Shown here in pieces: positions 34,101-43,537 of a stretch of DNA of 64,000 bases. The position numbers and the translations under genes were made by a program. A model generated the notes under the pieces. The model did not search any database, was not told the origin of the DNA, and saw only the letters and a program-made list of their open reading frames with translations. How positions within the stretch are numbered: the first letter of the stretch is position 1; each line of letters starts with the position of its first letter. This DNA comes from Vibrio astriarenae (GTDB lineage: Bacteria > Pseudomonadota > Gammaproteobacteria > Enterobacterales > Vibrionaceae), in assembly GCF_010587385.1 (NCBI RefSeq), contig NZ_CP047475.1, forward strand, positions 248,001-312,000, in the 5' to 3' direction.

Positions 34101-34600
34101 TGTTAGGGCATCAAATTTCCATGCGTTCCTGGCCGGAAAGGGGCAGTGTGTTTTCAATTACGCTCAACCAAGCCGTTCCCAAACTTGAGATCCCCAAGGT
34201 TCAGGTTGCTCAATCTCCATCGGATATGAGTCACTTAAAGGTGCTTTGTGTCGACAATGAACCGGATATTCTGGTTGGTATGGACAACTTACTGAGTCGT
34301 TGGGGCTGTGATGTCAAACTCGCCAGCGATCTTGTAGAAAGTTTGCAAGGTATAGATGATCATTGGCAGCCCGACGTTATTCTTTCTGACTATCGCTTAG
34401 ATCATGGACGAACTGGCCTAGAAGTATTACAGCAGTGCCGATTGCGTCTCGGCGACAGCTTCAAAGGAGTGATCATCAGTGCCGACCGCACTGATGAGAT
34501 GATGCAGACTATCAAGGCAAGTGGCTTTGGGTTTATTGCAAAACCAGTGAAACCACTCAAGTTACGCGCGGTGTTAAATACAGCAAAACCAAGAGAGTAA
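31160..34600 (+). CDS. crbS: CrbS-type hybrid sensor kinase with solute-symporter (SLC5) input domain
   Basis: Residues about 1-480 form a multi-helix sodium/solute symporter-like domain (SLC5); about 500-630 look like a STAC linker, about 645-770 a PAS domain (AIEHIGQGIAVVDKQLRLV), then a coiled coil. The kinase core has the phospho-histidine in FLAAVSHDLMQPLNAARL, the N box LRRVIQNFLTNAFRYNP and the G box DQGLGLGLAISKG. A C-terminal receiver has the Asp in VILSDYRLDH. Of 1146 residues. The start at 31160 follows AAAGGAAAG; an upstream TTG lies inside the terminator. The layout fits the vibrio acetate-switch sensor CrbS, with CrbR at 39352-39981; acetate or flux sensing is inferred. Confidence 0.9.
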   Translation: MQGWIVIPVSLTYLGILFLIAWYGDRQTHKVARWRPWIYSLSIAVYCTSWSFYGTVGQASSNPWSFLPIYLAPILVFVFGWRMLARLILVAKREHITSIADFIAARYGKSQGIAVAVTLISVAGILPYIALQLRGITMGLDVVAPQLTEQLGYGEGHVSWFVVGMLAIFTMLFGTRHIDNTEHHRGMMLAIAFESIVKLFAFLVVGLFIVYLAMSSSDIELVSTAIHTYQAPNVPTLIIHTGLTMMAILCLPRQFHTTVVENERAQDLHTARWLFPLYLIAMGLFVLPIAWVGQSLLPASPPDSYVISVPMAAGADFIALLAFLGGTSAASGMVIVSTIALAIMVSNDLVMPLILRRMRLTQRTFRHFSGLLLIIRRALILILLLGAWGFYQALDSIQSLSAIGFLSFAAITQFAPALIGGMYWREGNKKGVYTGLAVGFGLWLVTLMSQTGLLAGSAETNLLLWVITPPDYFAQIGIQVSDWGMLMSLVANTTCYIVISLVTRSSLSERLQSAAFVGTPLPENENMSLYQSRVTVAELEMVASRFVGRRRVKKGFETFYEHNRERLLPNQQAPSSLIRHTERLLAGVFGASSAKLVLTSALQGRNMQLEEVATIVDEASELYDFSRGLLQGAIEHIGQGIAVVDKQLRLVAWNQRYLELFVFPTGLIQVGRPIADVIRHNAQQGLCGPGDPEDHVRRRIFHLEQGTRHTSSRIRPDGRVIEVQGNPMPGGGFVMSFTDITVFREAEQALKDANERLEERVQERTHELELLNKQLVTATQRSDMESKSKSRFLAAVSHDLMQPLNAARLFASSLTEVANDSETQRLSGHIESALGAAEELIGDLLDISRLESGKLDVHVRSFAIADVLNNLNAEFSALSKEQQIDFVMIPSSLWAKSDPKLLRRVIQNFLTNAFRYNPKGKVVLGVRRVAHTLRIEVWDNGQGIDEDKQQEIFEEFNRGNQVRSDQGLGLGLAISKGIAHVLGHQISMRSWPERGSVFSITLNQAVPKLEIPKVQVAQSPSDMSHLKVLCVDNEPDILVGMDNLLSRWGCDVKLASDLVESLQGIDDHWQPDVILSDYRLDHGRTGLEVLQQCRLRLGDSFKGVIISADRTDEMMQTIKASGFGFIAKPVKPLKLRAVLNTAKPRE

Positions 34601-34601
34601 G

Positions 34602-35093
34602 TTACTCATCTTCTTGATCAAGCAATGTTTCATAAACAACAAACACGGTTTGTGTATCGCCATAGTAGACGCTGTCATTGGCTTGAACAGCGACACGTAA
34701 CCAGCTCTCTTGTGATTGGGGAGCTGGCAGTTCAACCTGCCACTGTTGGGCACTGGAGTCAGTAGCGGTCATTGCTATCGGTGAGCCCTGGTCTTGCTCG
34801 TGATCCACCAACGAGACCTTAATGCCTTGGAGAGGAATGACTGCCTTTAGGCTAAGCGCAAGTTGCTCAGTGGTCAGAGCATCAGAGCGAAACTGGATCT
34901 TAAAGTCTCCATTTTCCATATCACACAGTCCACTGGTGTAGCGGCAGTTAGACTTACTCACCAGCTTATAGGTTTCGCCTTTTTTTGCTGCTTGAGGCTT
35001 TTCACTGAGGGCAATATCAATCCCAAAGTAGGCGATGATGGCCAAAATTGGCGCTACGATTAGGGCGACGATGAAGTGTTTATTCTTGAACAT
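34602..35093 (-). CDS. Membrane-anchored hypothetical protein
   Basis: The 163 residues start with one hydrophobic helix (FIVALIVAPILAIIAYFGI, about 8-26), followed by a polar, probably periplasmic domain with two cysteines in KSNCRYTSGLCDME. I do not recognise the family beyond a common unknown protein of marine gamma-proteobacteria. Its stop lies one base beyond the crbS stop, so the convergent genes leave no room for a terminator. It is next to actP (102 bp away, same strand) with the actP terminator between, so a part in acetate uptake is only a guess. Confidence 0.7.
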   Translation of the reverse strand: MFKNKHFIVALIVAPILAIIAYFGIDIALSEKPQAAKKGETYKLVSKSNCRYTSGLCDMENGDFKIQFRSDALTTEQLALSLKAVIPLQGIKVSLVDHEQDQGSPIAMTATDSSAQQWQVELPAPQSQESWLRVAVQANDSVYYGDTQTVFVVYETLLDQEDE

Positions 35094-35152
35094 GCTGGCT
35101 TCCTTGCTGCAACACTATGATATTTAGTACGTTAGCGAAATGACGGGATAAG

Positions 35153-35174
35153 AAAAGCCCCCGAAGGGGCTTTT
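35153..35174 (-). terminator. actP terminator
   Basis: Perfect stem AAAAGCCCC/GGGGCTTTT with a CGAA loop (UUCG type on the minus strand) lies about 20 bases past the actP stop and is followed by T-rich sequence. Confidence 0.8.
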
Positions 35175-35194
35175 GTGCACTAGATGCGCGATTA

Positions 35195-36922
35195 TTAGTG
35201 ACCCGTCGCTTCGCCAGCACCTGCAGGTACGCGAACGTGCTCAACCAAGTCTTTGACTTCTTGCGGTGTTTCTGCTGTGACTTTCGATACCGCGAAGGCC
35301 ACGATGAAGTTGAATAGCGCGCCAATCGCACCGAAGGCATTTGGCTCAATTCCTAAGAACCAGTTGCTACCCCAGCTCTCTAAGTAAGTCCAATCAGAGA
35401 TGAAAAGAATCCCTTTGTGTTGGAACACGTAGAACAGCGTCACGCTAATACCCGCGATCATGCCTGCAATCGCCCCCTCTTTGTTGATGCTCTTACTGAA
35501 GATACCCATCATCAACGCAGGGAATATTGATGAAGCGGCCAGCCCAAAGGCGAGGGCCACGGTACCAGCGGCAAAGCCTGGCGGGTTGAGGCCAAGATAA
35601 CCTGCTACCCCGATTGCGACAGCCATGGATATTCGACTCGCAAGTAGCTCTTTCTTCTCCGAGATATTGGGGTTGATGACCCCTTTTATTAAGTCATGTG
35701 ATATCGCGGAAGATATCGCTAACAGTAGACCCGCTGCCGTTGACAGGGCGGCAGCCAAACCTCCAGCGGCGACTAACGCAATGACCCAGTTTGGCAGTTT
35801 TGCAATCTCTGGATTAGCAAGCACCATGATGTCGCGGTCAACTTTAAGCTCGTTAGTTGCTGCATCAGAGGTGTATTGGATTTGTCCGTCACCGTTCTTA
35901 TCATCAAAGCCAAGAAGGCCCGTAGTTTCCCAGTTTTTGAACCAATCTGGACGTTCGTCATAGACAAGGTGCTGACCCGGTGCTGGGTTAACCGTATCCA
36001 TTAGGTTTAGACGAGCCATTGCTGCTACTGCTGGTGCCGTGGTGTACAAGATAGCGATGAATACTAATGCCCAGCCTGCTGAAGTACGTGCATCACGCAC
36101 TTTTGGTACGGTAAAGAAGCGGATGATGACATGAGGTAGACCTGCAGTACCAATCATGAGTGACATGGTGTACACAAACATGTTGAGCGTATCGCCCCGC
36201 ACGGCAGTGGTGTATTCGGTGAATCCGAGCTCCGTCACCACTTGGTCGAGCCTATCAAGGAGGTAGACATCGGTCCCAGCCATCGTGCTGCCAAGTCCAA
36301 TTTGTGGCAGAGGGTGGCCAGTCAGTTGCAGCGAGATAAATATTGCGGGGATAGTGTAAGCAAGAATGAGGACACAATATTGCGCAATCTGCGTGTAGGT
36401 GATGCCTTTCATCCCACCCATAACGGCATAGATAAAGACAATACACATACCGATGGCAAGACCCGTTGCGTAATCAACCTCCAAGAAGCGACCAAATGCC
36501 ACACCAACGCCTTTCATTTGACCGATAACATAGGTAACGGAGGCGATGATAAGACACACTACCGCCACAATGCGAGCTGCGTTTGAGTAGAAGCGTTCGC
36601 CAACAAACTCTGGCACGGTGAACTTACCAAACTTACGTAGGTAAGGGGCTAAAAGTAGAGCAAGAAGAACGTAGCCCCCGGTCCACCCCATAAGGAATAC
36701 CGAGCCGCCGTACCCCATAAAGGCGATTAAGCCAGCCATTGAGATAAATGAAGCTGCTGACATCCAGTCTGCAGCGGTTGCCATACCATTGGCAATGGGA
36801 TTTACCCCGCCGCCCGCTACGTAAAACTCTTTAGTGGACCCCGCACGAGCCCAAATAGCGATGCCAATATAGAGGAGGAAGGTTGCACCTACGACGATAT
36901 AGGTAATTGTTTTCAAGTCCAT
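35195..36922 (-). CDS. actP: ActP-type sodium/acetate symporter
   Basis: This sodium:solute symporter (SLC5, 575 residues, about 13 membrane helices) is the large subunit of an acetate transporter. Typical parts are ATAADWMSAASFISMAG, GWTGGYVLLALLLAPYLRKFG, and GLAAALSTAAGLLLAISSAISHDL, the last two rich in small residues. The stretch of about residues 310-365, with DKNGDGQIQYTSD, is a hydrophilic insert typical of the DUF4212-partnered subfamily. It follows the small subunit gene by 12 bp and belongs with acs and crbS/crbR. Confidence 0.92.
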   Translation of the reverse strand: MDLKTITYIVVGATFLLYIGIAIWARAGSTKEFYVAGGGVNPIANGMATAADWMSAASFISMAGLIAFMGYGGSVFLMGWTGGYVLLALLLAPYLRKFGKFTVPEFVGERFYSNAARIVAVVCLIIASVTYVIGQMKGVGVAFGRFLEVDYATGLAIGMCIVFIYAVMGGMKGITYTQIAQYCVLILAYTIPAIFISLQLTGHPLPQIGLGSTMAGTDVYLLDRLDQVVTELGFTEYTTAVRGDTLNMFVYTMSLMIGTAGLPHVIIRFFTVPKVRDARTSAGWALVFIAILYTTAPAVAAMARLNLMDTVNPAPGQHLVYDERPDWFKNWETTGLLGFDDKNGDGQIQYTSDAATNELKVDRDIMVLANPEIAKLPNWVIALVAAGGLAAALSTAAGLLLAISSAISHDLIKGVINPNISEKKELLASRISMAVAIGVAGYLGLNPPGFAAGTVALAFGLAASSIFPALMMGIFSKSINKEGAIAGMIAGISVTLFYVFQHKGILFISDWTYLESWGSNWFLGIEPNAFGAIGALFNFIVAFAVSKVTAETPQEVKDLVEHVRVPAGAGEATGH

Positions 36923-36934
36923 TTGATCTGCTCC

Positions 36935-37198
36935 TTACTCGTCTACGTTAAATTCGCGGTCGAGCTGACGCATCTTCCACGCATAATAGAAAATAATGAC
37001 AAGGAAGGTGTAGATAGAACCTTGCTGTGCGAACCAGAAGCCAAGCTTATAGCCTCCGATCTGGAATTGGTTAAGGGCATCAACAAATAAAATGCCGCAC
37101 CCAAACGAAACGACGAACCAGACCACCATTAGACTGATCATCAACTTAACGTTCTTATCCCAGTAGGCCTTGGCGCGTTCCTGACTTTCAAATGCCAT
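36935..37198 (-). CDS. DUF4212 small subunit of the acetate symporter
   Basis: The 87-residue protein has two membrane helices and the DUF4212 pattern: YWDKNVKLMISLMVVWFVVS, DALNQFQIGGYKLGFWFAQQGS and YAWKMRQLDREF. Such proteins accompany SSS-family transporters and are probably needed for their activity or assembly. The ATG has AAGGAGA upstream, and actP starts 12 bp after its stop. The 330-bp gap to the next gene is described separately. Confidence 0.9.
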   Translation of the reverse strand: MAFESQERAKAYWDKNVKLMISLMVVWFVVSFGCGILFVDALNQFQIGGYKLGFWFAQQGSIYTFLVIIFYYAWKMRQLDREFNVDE

Positions 37199-37528
37199 TG
37201 CCGTCTCCTTACGATGTGTTGTTAAAAAAATGTTTCAAGAACTAACATAGCAAGGTAATTTCCGGTTCTCTGTTCAACTTTAGTCGGCAAAAAATAGGGT
37301 TTTTTATTGAATTACCGCCATTTTTCGTACTAAATAGGTCATCATAAGCGGTCGTTAGAGTGTTAAATTAGCCAAAAGTCTAATGCGATTAACGCTAGGT
37401 TTTGACAGTGTTTTCAGGCAAACGACAAGAAATGTTAAGGGATGTGTCATCCTCTGATATAGCAAAGAGTTATTAAAAGCATTTTGTTATAATTTTGGCG
37501 TGATTGATGTAACGAGCAGGAGGTTTTT
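37199..37528. other. Divergent promoter region, actP operon and nhaP2
   Basis: No reading frame is supported here. The region must hold the promoters of both units; AT-rich and T-rich patches are visible, but I could not assign hexamers or CrbR/CRP sites with confidence. Confidence 0.35.
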
Positions 37529-39268
37529 TTGGACGCTAATATGATCGATAGCCTTTTTTTAACCGGGGCGATTCTCATTGTTCTCAGCGTGTTGCTGAGT
37601 CGCGCATCTTCAAAGCTAGGGATCCCCATCCTGCTTATTTTCTTAATTGTCGGAATGCTTGCAGGGGAAGATGGCCCTGGGCAGATCGCGTTTAGTGATC
37701 ACTCATTAACCTATCTTGTGAGCAACCTTGCACTGGCGATTATCTTGCTAGATGGTGGAATGCGCACCAAGGTTTCGAGCTTTAGAGTCGCATTTTGGCC
37801 CTCACTGTCCTTGGCGACAATTGGTGTTGCACTGACATCAACCCTCACGGGTTTAATGGCAGCATGGCTGTTTGATCTTACATTGCTGCAGGGAATATTG
37901 GTTGGAGCGATTGTAGGCTCCACCGACGCAGCGGCGGTTTTTTCCATGCTTAAAGGGCAAAGCTTGAATGAACGTGTAGGGTCAACGCTTGAAATTGAAT
38001 CAGGTACCAATGATCCTATGGCGGTATTTTTAACCGTTACCTTGATAGCGATGCTCGCGAACCCTGAAGCGGATATGGGCATATCATTCCTTCTCACCAG
38101 CTTTGTGATGCAGTTTGGTGTGGGCGCTTTGATCGGTCTTGGTGGCGGTTGGCTATTGTGGTCTCTTATCAATCGAGTCGAGCTGCATGAGGGCTTATAT
38201 TCAGTGCTGGTGATTGGTGGTGGCGTTGCCCTGTTTGCTCTTTCGAACAAGCTTGGCGGCAGCGGTATTTTGTCAATCTATCTCATAGGTCTGCTCATCG
38301 GTAATCGTCCAACCAGCTTCCGTCATTCCATTTTAAATGTACTTGATGGCATGACATGGATGAGTCAAATTGCCATGTTCTTGGTGTTAGGTCTGCTGGT
38401 GACGCCATCAACGCTTCTTGAGATTATGCTGCCGGCGTTAGTGTTAGCCTTTGGCATGATTTTATTTGCAAGGCCACTTGCGGTGTATATCGGTTTACTA
38501 CCGTTTAAGAGCTTTACGAGCAAAGAGCGTAAGTTTATCTCGTGGGTTGGTTTGCGCGGCGCAGTACCGATCATCTTGGCTGTATTCCCAATGATGGCAG
38601 GTCTTGAGAATGCTCAGCTTTACTTCAATATTGCCTTCTTTGTCGTGATGGTTTCTCTGCTAGTGCAAGGAGGCAGTTTGATGAAAGCCGCTCGTATGGC
38701 CGAGGTGACTCTGCCTCCGAAGCCGACACCGATCTCTCGCACTGGCATTGAGATTTTTCGTGCGAGTGAGTGGGAGATGTTTGTTTACCGAATCAAGCCA
38801 GAAAAATGGTGTGTCGGCGAACCTCTCAAGCGTTTAGCGATGCCTGATGGAACGCGCATTACGGCGGTGTTTCGCGATGAAAAGCTACTGCACCCATCGG
38901 GCAGTACGGTACTTGAAGCGAACGATACTCTGTGTGTGTTGGGGCAAGATAAAGATCTCGATGCATTAAGTGCACTATTTACTGAAGCGCCAGAGGAGGA
39001 GTCCGCCCCGCGTTTCTTCGGTGATTTCTTCCTCGACGTCGATTGCCTAGTCAGGGATGTGACTGGCTACTACGGTATCGAGGTCTCAGAGCTTGAAGGG
39101 CAATTGACACTCAAAGAGTTAGTAGAGAGTGAACTCAGTGCTTATCCGGTGCTTGGTGACAGCTTTGACTGGCAAGGGTTACATTGGGTAGTGGCGGAAG
39201 TGCACGACGACCATCAAGTGGCCAAACTCGGCTTAGGCTTGCCGGAATCAGAACCAGAGCCCGTTTAG
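37529..39268 (+). CDS. nhaP2: NhaP2/CvrA-type potassium-proton antiporter
   Basis: A cation:proton antiporter 1 domain with about 12 helices fills residues 1-400 ([59 protein letters not shown], with the ion-binding aspartates). A TrkA-C domain (about 420-485) and a transporter-associated CorC/HlyC-like domain (about 500-570) follow. Vibrio NhaP2 exchanges K+ for H+, protecting against acid or potassium load. It starts with TTG at 37529; the AGGAGG at 37520-37524 region is six bases upstream, so this start outweighs the ATG four codons later. The gene sits inside the acetate cluster, which may be by chance. Confidence 0.9.
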   Translation: MDANMIDSLFLTGAILIVLSVLLSRASSKLGIPILLIFLIVGMLAGEDGPGQIAFSDHSLTYLVSNLALAIILLDGGMRTKVSSFRVAFWPSLSLATIGVALTSTLTGLMAAWLFDLTLLQGILVGAIVGSTDAAAVFSMLKGQSLNERVGSTLEIESGTNDPMAVFLTVTLIAMLANPEADMGISFLLTSFVMQFGVGALIGLGGGWLLWSLINRVELHEGLYSVLVIGGGVALFALSNKLGGSGILSIYLIGLLIGNRPTSFRHSILNVLDGMTWMSQIAMFLVLGLLVTPSTLLEIMLPALVLAFGMILFARPLAVYIGLLPFKSFTSKERKFISWVGLRGAVPIILAVFPMMAGLENAQLYFNIAFFVVMVSLLVQGGSLMKAARMAEVTLPPKPTPISRTGIEIFRASEWEMFVYRIKPEKWCVGEPLKRLAMPDGTRITAVFRDEKLLHPSGSTVLEANDTLCVLGQDKDLDALSALFTEAPEEESAPRFFGDFFLDVDCLVRDVTGYYGIEVSELEGQLTLKELVESELSAYPVLGDSFDWQGLHWVVAEVHDDHQVAKLGLGLPESEPEPV

Positions 39269-39294
39269 AGCAGTTAGATAAATAAGCTTTAAAA

Positions 39295-39330
39295 TAGCGC
39301 AGGTGACATAGTGAACCTGCGCTTTTTATG
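39295..39330 (+). terminator. nhaP2 terminator
   Basis: Stem AGCGCAGGT/ACCTGCGCT is followed by TTTTATG, about 27 bases after the nhaP2 stop. Confidence 0.8.
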
Positions 39331-39351
39331 TTTTGGGGATAGCGAGAGAGG

Positions 39352-39981
39352 TTAGCTTTGCATCTCTTGCAGTAATATGACGGCTTGAGTTCGATTTTTT
39401 ACGTTGAGCTTGCGAAATATCGCAGTCATATGGGCTTTAATTGTCGCTTCAGAAACGTTGAGTTCATAGGCTATCTGCTTGTTCAGCAAGCCATCTGATA
39501 GCATTCCGAGCACTTTATATTGCTGTGGTGTTAGGGTGGCAATGCGCTCTGCAAGATCATTGCATGCTGCGTCATCAGAGATGAGCTCTTGCGGAAAGTA
39601 GGGTTCACCCTCAAGTACTTGGTTGAGGGCCGCGACAAGTGTCTTCATATCACTCGACTTAGGTATAAACCCATAAGCGCCATGACTTTTCACTTGGGTA
39701 ACGACTGCAGGCTCTTCGCTAGCAGAGACAACCACAATCGGCAGCTCTGGATATTCTGCTCGAAGCTGAATGAGACCGGACATGCCATTCGCTCCGGGCA
39801 TTTTCAGATCGAGTAGCAGTAAATCGGGCTCAGGCTCTTTTTCTAGCAGTGCAAGTAGGGCGCTGAGTGAGTCTGCTTCAAGCAGAGTCGTACCACCAAT
39901 CGCCATATGAATAGATTGGAAAAGGGCATTGCGAAACAGGGGGTGATCATCGGCTATGATGATGGTGTACGTCGAATCCAT
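39352..39981 (-). CDS. crbR: CrbR-type LuxR-family response regulator
   Basis: The 209-residue protein has an N-terminal receiver (IIIADDHPLFRNAL, phospho-acceptor Asp in LLLLDLKMPGANG, Lys in GFIPKSS) and a C-terminal LuxR-type helix-turn-helix (LTPQQYKVLGMLSDGLLNKQIAYELN; ATIKAHMTAIFRKLN). In vibrios such a regulator, CrbR, is the partner of CrbS and activates acs. Its position beside the actP/acs cluster and the presence of crbS in the same stretch support the name. It lies on the minus strand, downstream of dsbD with 154 bp between. Confidence 0.85.
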   Translation of the reverse strand: MDSTYTIIIADDHPLFRNALFQSIHMAIGGTTLLEADSLSALLALLEKEPEPDLLLLDLKMPGANGMSGLIQLRAEYPELPIVVVSASEEPAVVTQVKSHGAYGFIPKSSDMKTLVAALNQVLEGEPYFPQELISDDAACNDLAERIATLTPQQYKVLGMLSDGLLNKQIAYELNVSEATIKAHMTAIFRKLNVKNRTQAVILLQEMQS

Positions 39982-40081
39982 GACACTCCACTTAGCTTAC
40001 CAATTGAAACTACTTAGATTATTGACGTGAAATGCGCAGCGGACAATCCTTGTCCACTGAAAGTCAGAGCTCTATCGAATT

Positions 40082-40153
40082 TTATTGTTCAGGAATCTGT
40101 CCAGGAAACTGTCCAGGAATCTGTTCAGGTAACGGTTATGGAGTCTGTCCCGT
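40082..40153 (-). repeat. 12-bp tandem repeats across the dsbD stop
   Basis: Six 12-base units run over the 3' end of dsbD and the DNA behind it (plus-strand boundaries 40082, 40094, 40106, 40118, 40130, 40142). The middle ones read AATCTGTCCAGG, AAACTGTCCAGG and AATCTGTTCAGG. They stay in the dsbD reading frame past the stop at 40136-40138, coding Pro-Gly/Glu-Gln-Ile/Phe units to a second stop at 40082-40084. Confidence 0.75.
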
Positions 40154-41941
40154 TTGAGAAACACGTTGCAAATGACTCAGGAAAGGCTCTGCTGCCATAA
40201 AACCAGTGACTCTTGCATTGGAGACTCTTTCCCCGTTGCTATTCCAAAAATCAATCGTTGGTAAGCCTAACACTTGCAGGTGTTGCAGCAAGGCAATGTC
40301 TTGAGCTCGATTGCGAGTGACATCTGCTTGAAGCAGGATATATTGGCCAAGCTCTTGTTCAACATTGGCTTCATGGAAGGTGTACTTTTCAAACTCTTTA
40401 CATGCCACACACCAGTCGGCATAGAAGTCGAGCATAACCGGTTGGTTATTTTGTTTCGCTAATATCAGTTGATGCTGTAAGTCCTCTACGGTCTCAATTT
40501 GGATAAACTCTACCTGCGCTTGTGATGTGACAGAACCGCCAAACCAATGGTTGAGCGCCGGTTGCAGCGAAGCGACAAGTCCTAACACTGCGACGATACC
40601 TACGAGACTTTGTTTCCAACTGCCAAAGGCGAGCTTGTTTTTGATGTGGTAGAGCCAGCCAAATGCAGCGATACCCAGTGTGGTCCACAGAATTGAGGCC
40701 CAAAGGCTGGGTAAAATGCGTTCAAGTAAGAACAGTGGCGCCGCCAATAGCACGAAGCCGAACATCACCTTGACGGTATCCATCCATTCGCCCGCTTTTG
40801 GCAGAAGCTTGTTACCGAACACAGCCACTAAGATGAGAGGAATCCCCATCCCCAAAGCCAAGGCATAAAGTGCGGTGGCACCGGTGAGTAAGTCACCACT
40901 TTGAGCAACATAGAGCAGCGCACCAGACAGAGGCGCCGTGGTGCAAGGCGAGCACACTAAACCTGAGATAGCCCCCATAGCAAACACACCAAAGCCACTG
41001 CCACCTTGCTGTTTGTTGCTTAGGTTATTAAGCCAGGTTTGTACACTGGCGGGCAGTTGCAAGGTGTATACCCCAAACATGGATAGTGATAACACCACAA
41101 ACAAAGCACTAAGGGTAATGAGTACAGCCGGGTGCTGCATCGCCGCTTGAAACTGCAGGCCTGCAGAGGCAACGACGAGGCCAAGAAGTGTGTAAGTCAG
41201 CGCCATGCCTTGCACATAGATAAAAGACAGCCCAAGTGCTTTCTTCGCTGAGATTTTCCCTTGACCCAAGACAATGCTCGTTAAGATTGGGTACATGGGT
41301 AGGACACACGGTGTAAAGGCAAGACCCACGCCGAGGATCAAAAATAGCAGCGGTGTCCACCAGTTATCTCCTAGCGTATTCGCGAGGTTTTCAGTTTGGT
41401 TGCTCGACGTTGAGAGATCGGTCAGGTTCGTTTGTGGTACTTGAGTCTCACTTGTCGCAGCGGCTCCTGCCTGCTGTGTACCATTAGTAAACGAGCCTAT
41501 ATCAATCACTCTCGTCTCAGGTGGATAGCAAAAGCCAGATTTCGCACAGCCTTGATATTGGACAATCAACTGAGCCCCTGGCTGGTAGTCAGCTAGGTTT
41601 AGCTCGAGATACAGTGGGGTGGTATAGATATTAACATCACCAAAAAATTCATCGTGGTAGGGCTCGCCCGCAGTGAGTTGGTAAGGTTCAAGCGTCACGT
41701 TATCTGCCGTGATGTTCATGCGCTCTTGATAGAGGTAGTAATCTTCTTTTACTTGCCAGTCAATGAAGACGCGATGTCCTTGTTGTAGCGCATTGAACGG
41801 AAAAGCCTCATCAACAGGCACAAAGCGGTTTTCACTCTGACCAAAGCTCAGTTCTGACGAGCTATTGTCTGAGAAAAACGCCCATGCAGGCATGCTCAAA
41901 AAGCTGATAAGTAGAACAAAAAGAGAGAATACGACGCGCAT
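40136..41941 (-). CDS. dsbD: DsbD, thiol:disulfide interchange protein
   Basis: DsbD passes electrons from cytoplasmic thioredoxin across the inner membrane to periplasmic DsbC and related proteins. The 601 residues show a signal peptide (about 1-22), an N-terminal alpha domain with the cysteine pair in [10 protein letters not shown], a central region of about eight helices with the cysteines in [12 protein letters not shown] and [13 protein letters not shown], and a thioredoxin-like gamma domain with [18 protein letters not shown]. The C-terminus ends within a tandem repeat. Minor oddity: the frame stays open past the stop for 17 more codons. Confidence 0.95.
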   Translation of the reverse strand: MRVVFSLFVLLISFLSMPAWAFFSDNSSSELSFGQSENRFVPVDEAFPFNALQQGHRVFIDWQVKEDYYLYQERMNITADNVTLEPYQLTAGEPYHDEFFGDVNIYTTPLYLELNLADYQPGAQLIVQYQGCAKSGFCYPPETRVIDIGSFTNGTQQAGAAATSETQVPQTNLTDLSTSSNQTENLANTLGDNWWTPLLFLILGVGLAFTPCVLPMYPILTSIVLGQGKISAKKALGLSFIYVQGMALTYTLLGLVVASAGLQFQAAMQHPAVLITLSALFVVLSLSMFGVYTLQLPASVQTWLNNLSNKQQGGSGFGVFAMGAISGLVCSPCTTAPLSGALLYVAQSGDLLTGATALYALALGMGIPLILVAVFGNKLLPKAGEWMDTVKVMFGFVLLAAPLFLLERILPSLWASILWTTLGIAAFGWLYHIKNKLAFGSWKQSLVGIVAVLGLVASLQPALNHWFGGSVTSQAQVEFIQIETVEDLQHQLILAKQNNQPVMLDFYADWCVACKEFEKYTFHEANVEQELGQYILLQADVTRNRAQDIALLQHLQVLGLPTIDFWNSNGERVSNARVTGFMAAEPFLSHLQRVSQTGQTP

Positions 41942-42020
41942 GATGTCCGGCTGCTAAGTTGATATATATGTATATTAACTCATCAGACCGTATGTAGAAG
42001 GAATTAGTTTCAAAGGGCAC

Positions 42021-42053
42021 AAAAGAAAACACCCGCTCGGCGGAGCGGGTGTG
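42021..42053 (-). terminator. dcuA terminator
   Basis: Stem CACCCGCTC/GAGCGGGTG is followed on the minus strand by TTTTCTTTTG, about 14 bases after the dcuA stop. Confidence 0.85.
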
Positions 42054-42066
42054 AAAACGAGAATGC

Positions 42067-43386
42067 TTAGACGATAACGCTCGCCAGCAGTAGGCCGTAG
42101 AGGATACTAAAGAACATACTTAGTAGGCCCGGAGCCATGAAGCTGTGGTTAAAGATGTATTTACCAATCTTCGTCGTGCCCGTGGTATCAAAGTCGATAG
42201 ACGCGATGATTGGGCCGTAGTTTGGAATGAAGAAGTAACCGTTAACCGCAACGAAGGTTGCAATGATAATTTCTGGTGGCAGACCGATCGTGATCGCTAC
42301 AGGTACAAGAACTGCGGTGGTGGCACCTTGGCTGTTTACCATGACAGAGAGTACAAATAGAGCAAAGGCGAATGTCCAAGGGGCAAATTCCACCAAGCCA
42401 GAAACGGTCTCTTTAACCAGATCACCATGTCCAGCAACGAGCGTGTTGCCCAACCAAGCGATACCAAAGATCGCCACGATAGCGCGCATACCCGCGTGGA
42501 ATACAGAGCCTTGAGTGATCTCCATGCCGTCTGGTTTACAGATCAGAACGATCAGAGCGGCCACTGAAAGCATGACGATTTCAATCGTGTGTGCCATACC
42601 CATTGGTGAACCATCAAAGGCAGGGCGCAGGCCCGGGAATGCCCCCATCAACACCACAATGAGAGAGCCGAACAGGAACAGACCAACCGATTTCTTCGCT
42701 GTTGGCGAGACTTCAATCTCTGCTGGGTCTTGAGTATCTGAGCCTTCCATCTCTGCACGGTAGTGAGGGTCTTGCAGACGACGCTGGTATTCAGGATCAT
42801 CTTTGAGCTCTTTACCTAGCTTGTTGACGATGGCACAAGCGGTTGCTAGGCCAAAGAACGTTGCAGGAATGGTTACGGCTAGCACCGTGCCCAGGGTGAT
42901 ACCTTGTGGCTCAAGAAACGCCACCAACGCAACAACGGCCGCTGCAATCGGGCTGGCTACGATACCAAACTGAGAAGCGATAACCGCCATGCCCAGAGGG
43001 CGCTCAGGACGAACACCACTGCGACGACTCACTTCAGCGATAACGGGAAGTACTGAGTAAGCAACGTGACCGGTACCCGCCATGATAGTAAAGCAGTAAG
43101 TCACCATTGGAGCGATGAACGTGATGTGTTTTGGGTTCTTACGCAAGATCTTTGAAGCAATCTTGATCATGTAGTTTAGACCGCCAGACGCTTGCATTGC
43201 TGCAGCAGCAGCCACGACAGCCATGATCATCAGCATCACGTCAATCGGTGGGCTTGACGGCTCAAGACCAAACCCGAAGGTGAGCACCGCAAGGCCGACA
43301 CCACCCATGACACCAAGACCGATACCACCAATGCGAGCACCGATTAAGATACATATCAGTACCACGGCAAACTCTATAAAGAACAT
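42067..43386 (-). CDS. dcuA: DcuA-type C4-dicarboxylate transporter
   Basis: This inner-membrane protein (439 residues, about ten to twelve hydrophobic segments) exchanges fumarate, succinate, aspartate and malate, chiefly during anaerobic growth. The Dcu family pattern is seen in the N-terminal [36 protein letters not shown], and [16 protein letters not shown], and in the C-terminal [18 protein letters not shown]. It follows aspA on the same strand with a terminator between, the classical aspA-dcuA pair for aspartate-to-fumarate metabolism. Confidence 0.95.
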   Translation of the reverse strand: MFFIEFAVVLICILIGARIGGIGLGVMGGVGLAVLTFGFGLEPSSPPIDVMLMIMAVVAAAAAMQASGGLNYMIKIASKILRKNPKHITFIAPMVTYCFTIMAGTGHVAYSVLPVIAEVSRRSGVRPERPLGMAVIASQFGIVASPIAAAVVALVAFLEPQGITLGTVLAVTIPATFFGLATACAIVNKLGKELKDDPEYQRRLQDPHYRAEMEGSDTQDPAEIEVSPTAKKSVGLFLFGSLIVVLMGAFPGLRPAFDGSPMGMAHTIEIVMLSVAALIVLICKPDGMEITQGSVFHAGMRAIVAIFGIAWLGNTLVAGHGDLVKETVSGLVEFAPWTFAFALFVLSVMVNSQGATTAVLVPVAITIGLPPEIIIATFVAVNGYFFIPNYGPIIASIDFDTTGTTKIGKYIFNHSFMAPGLLSMFFSILYGLLLASVIV

Positions 43387-43500
43387 GTTTAACTCCTGTG
43401 TTGTGTTATTTCGTTGTTGTAGGTTGAGCTAAGTGGCTTCTTTTTCTTATTGATATCCTGCTGCACTGGCGCTAAACGGCTAGGCTAGAGCAGCAGAGGG

Positions 43501-43535
43501 TATAAAACAGGCTTCACTCGGAAGCCTGTTTTATA
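43501..43535 (-). terminator. aspA terminator
   Basis: A perfect 15-bp inverted repeat (TATAAAACAGGCTTC, 5-base loop, complement) just downstream of the aspA stop. Its A/T flanks give a T-rich tail. It would limit but not exclude read-through into dcuA. Confidence 0.85.
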
Positions 43536-43537
43536 AA

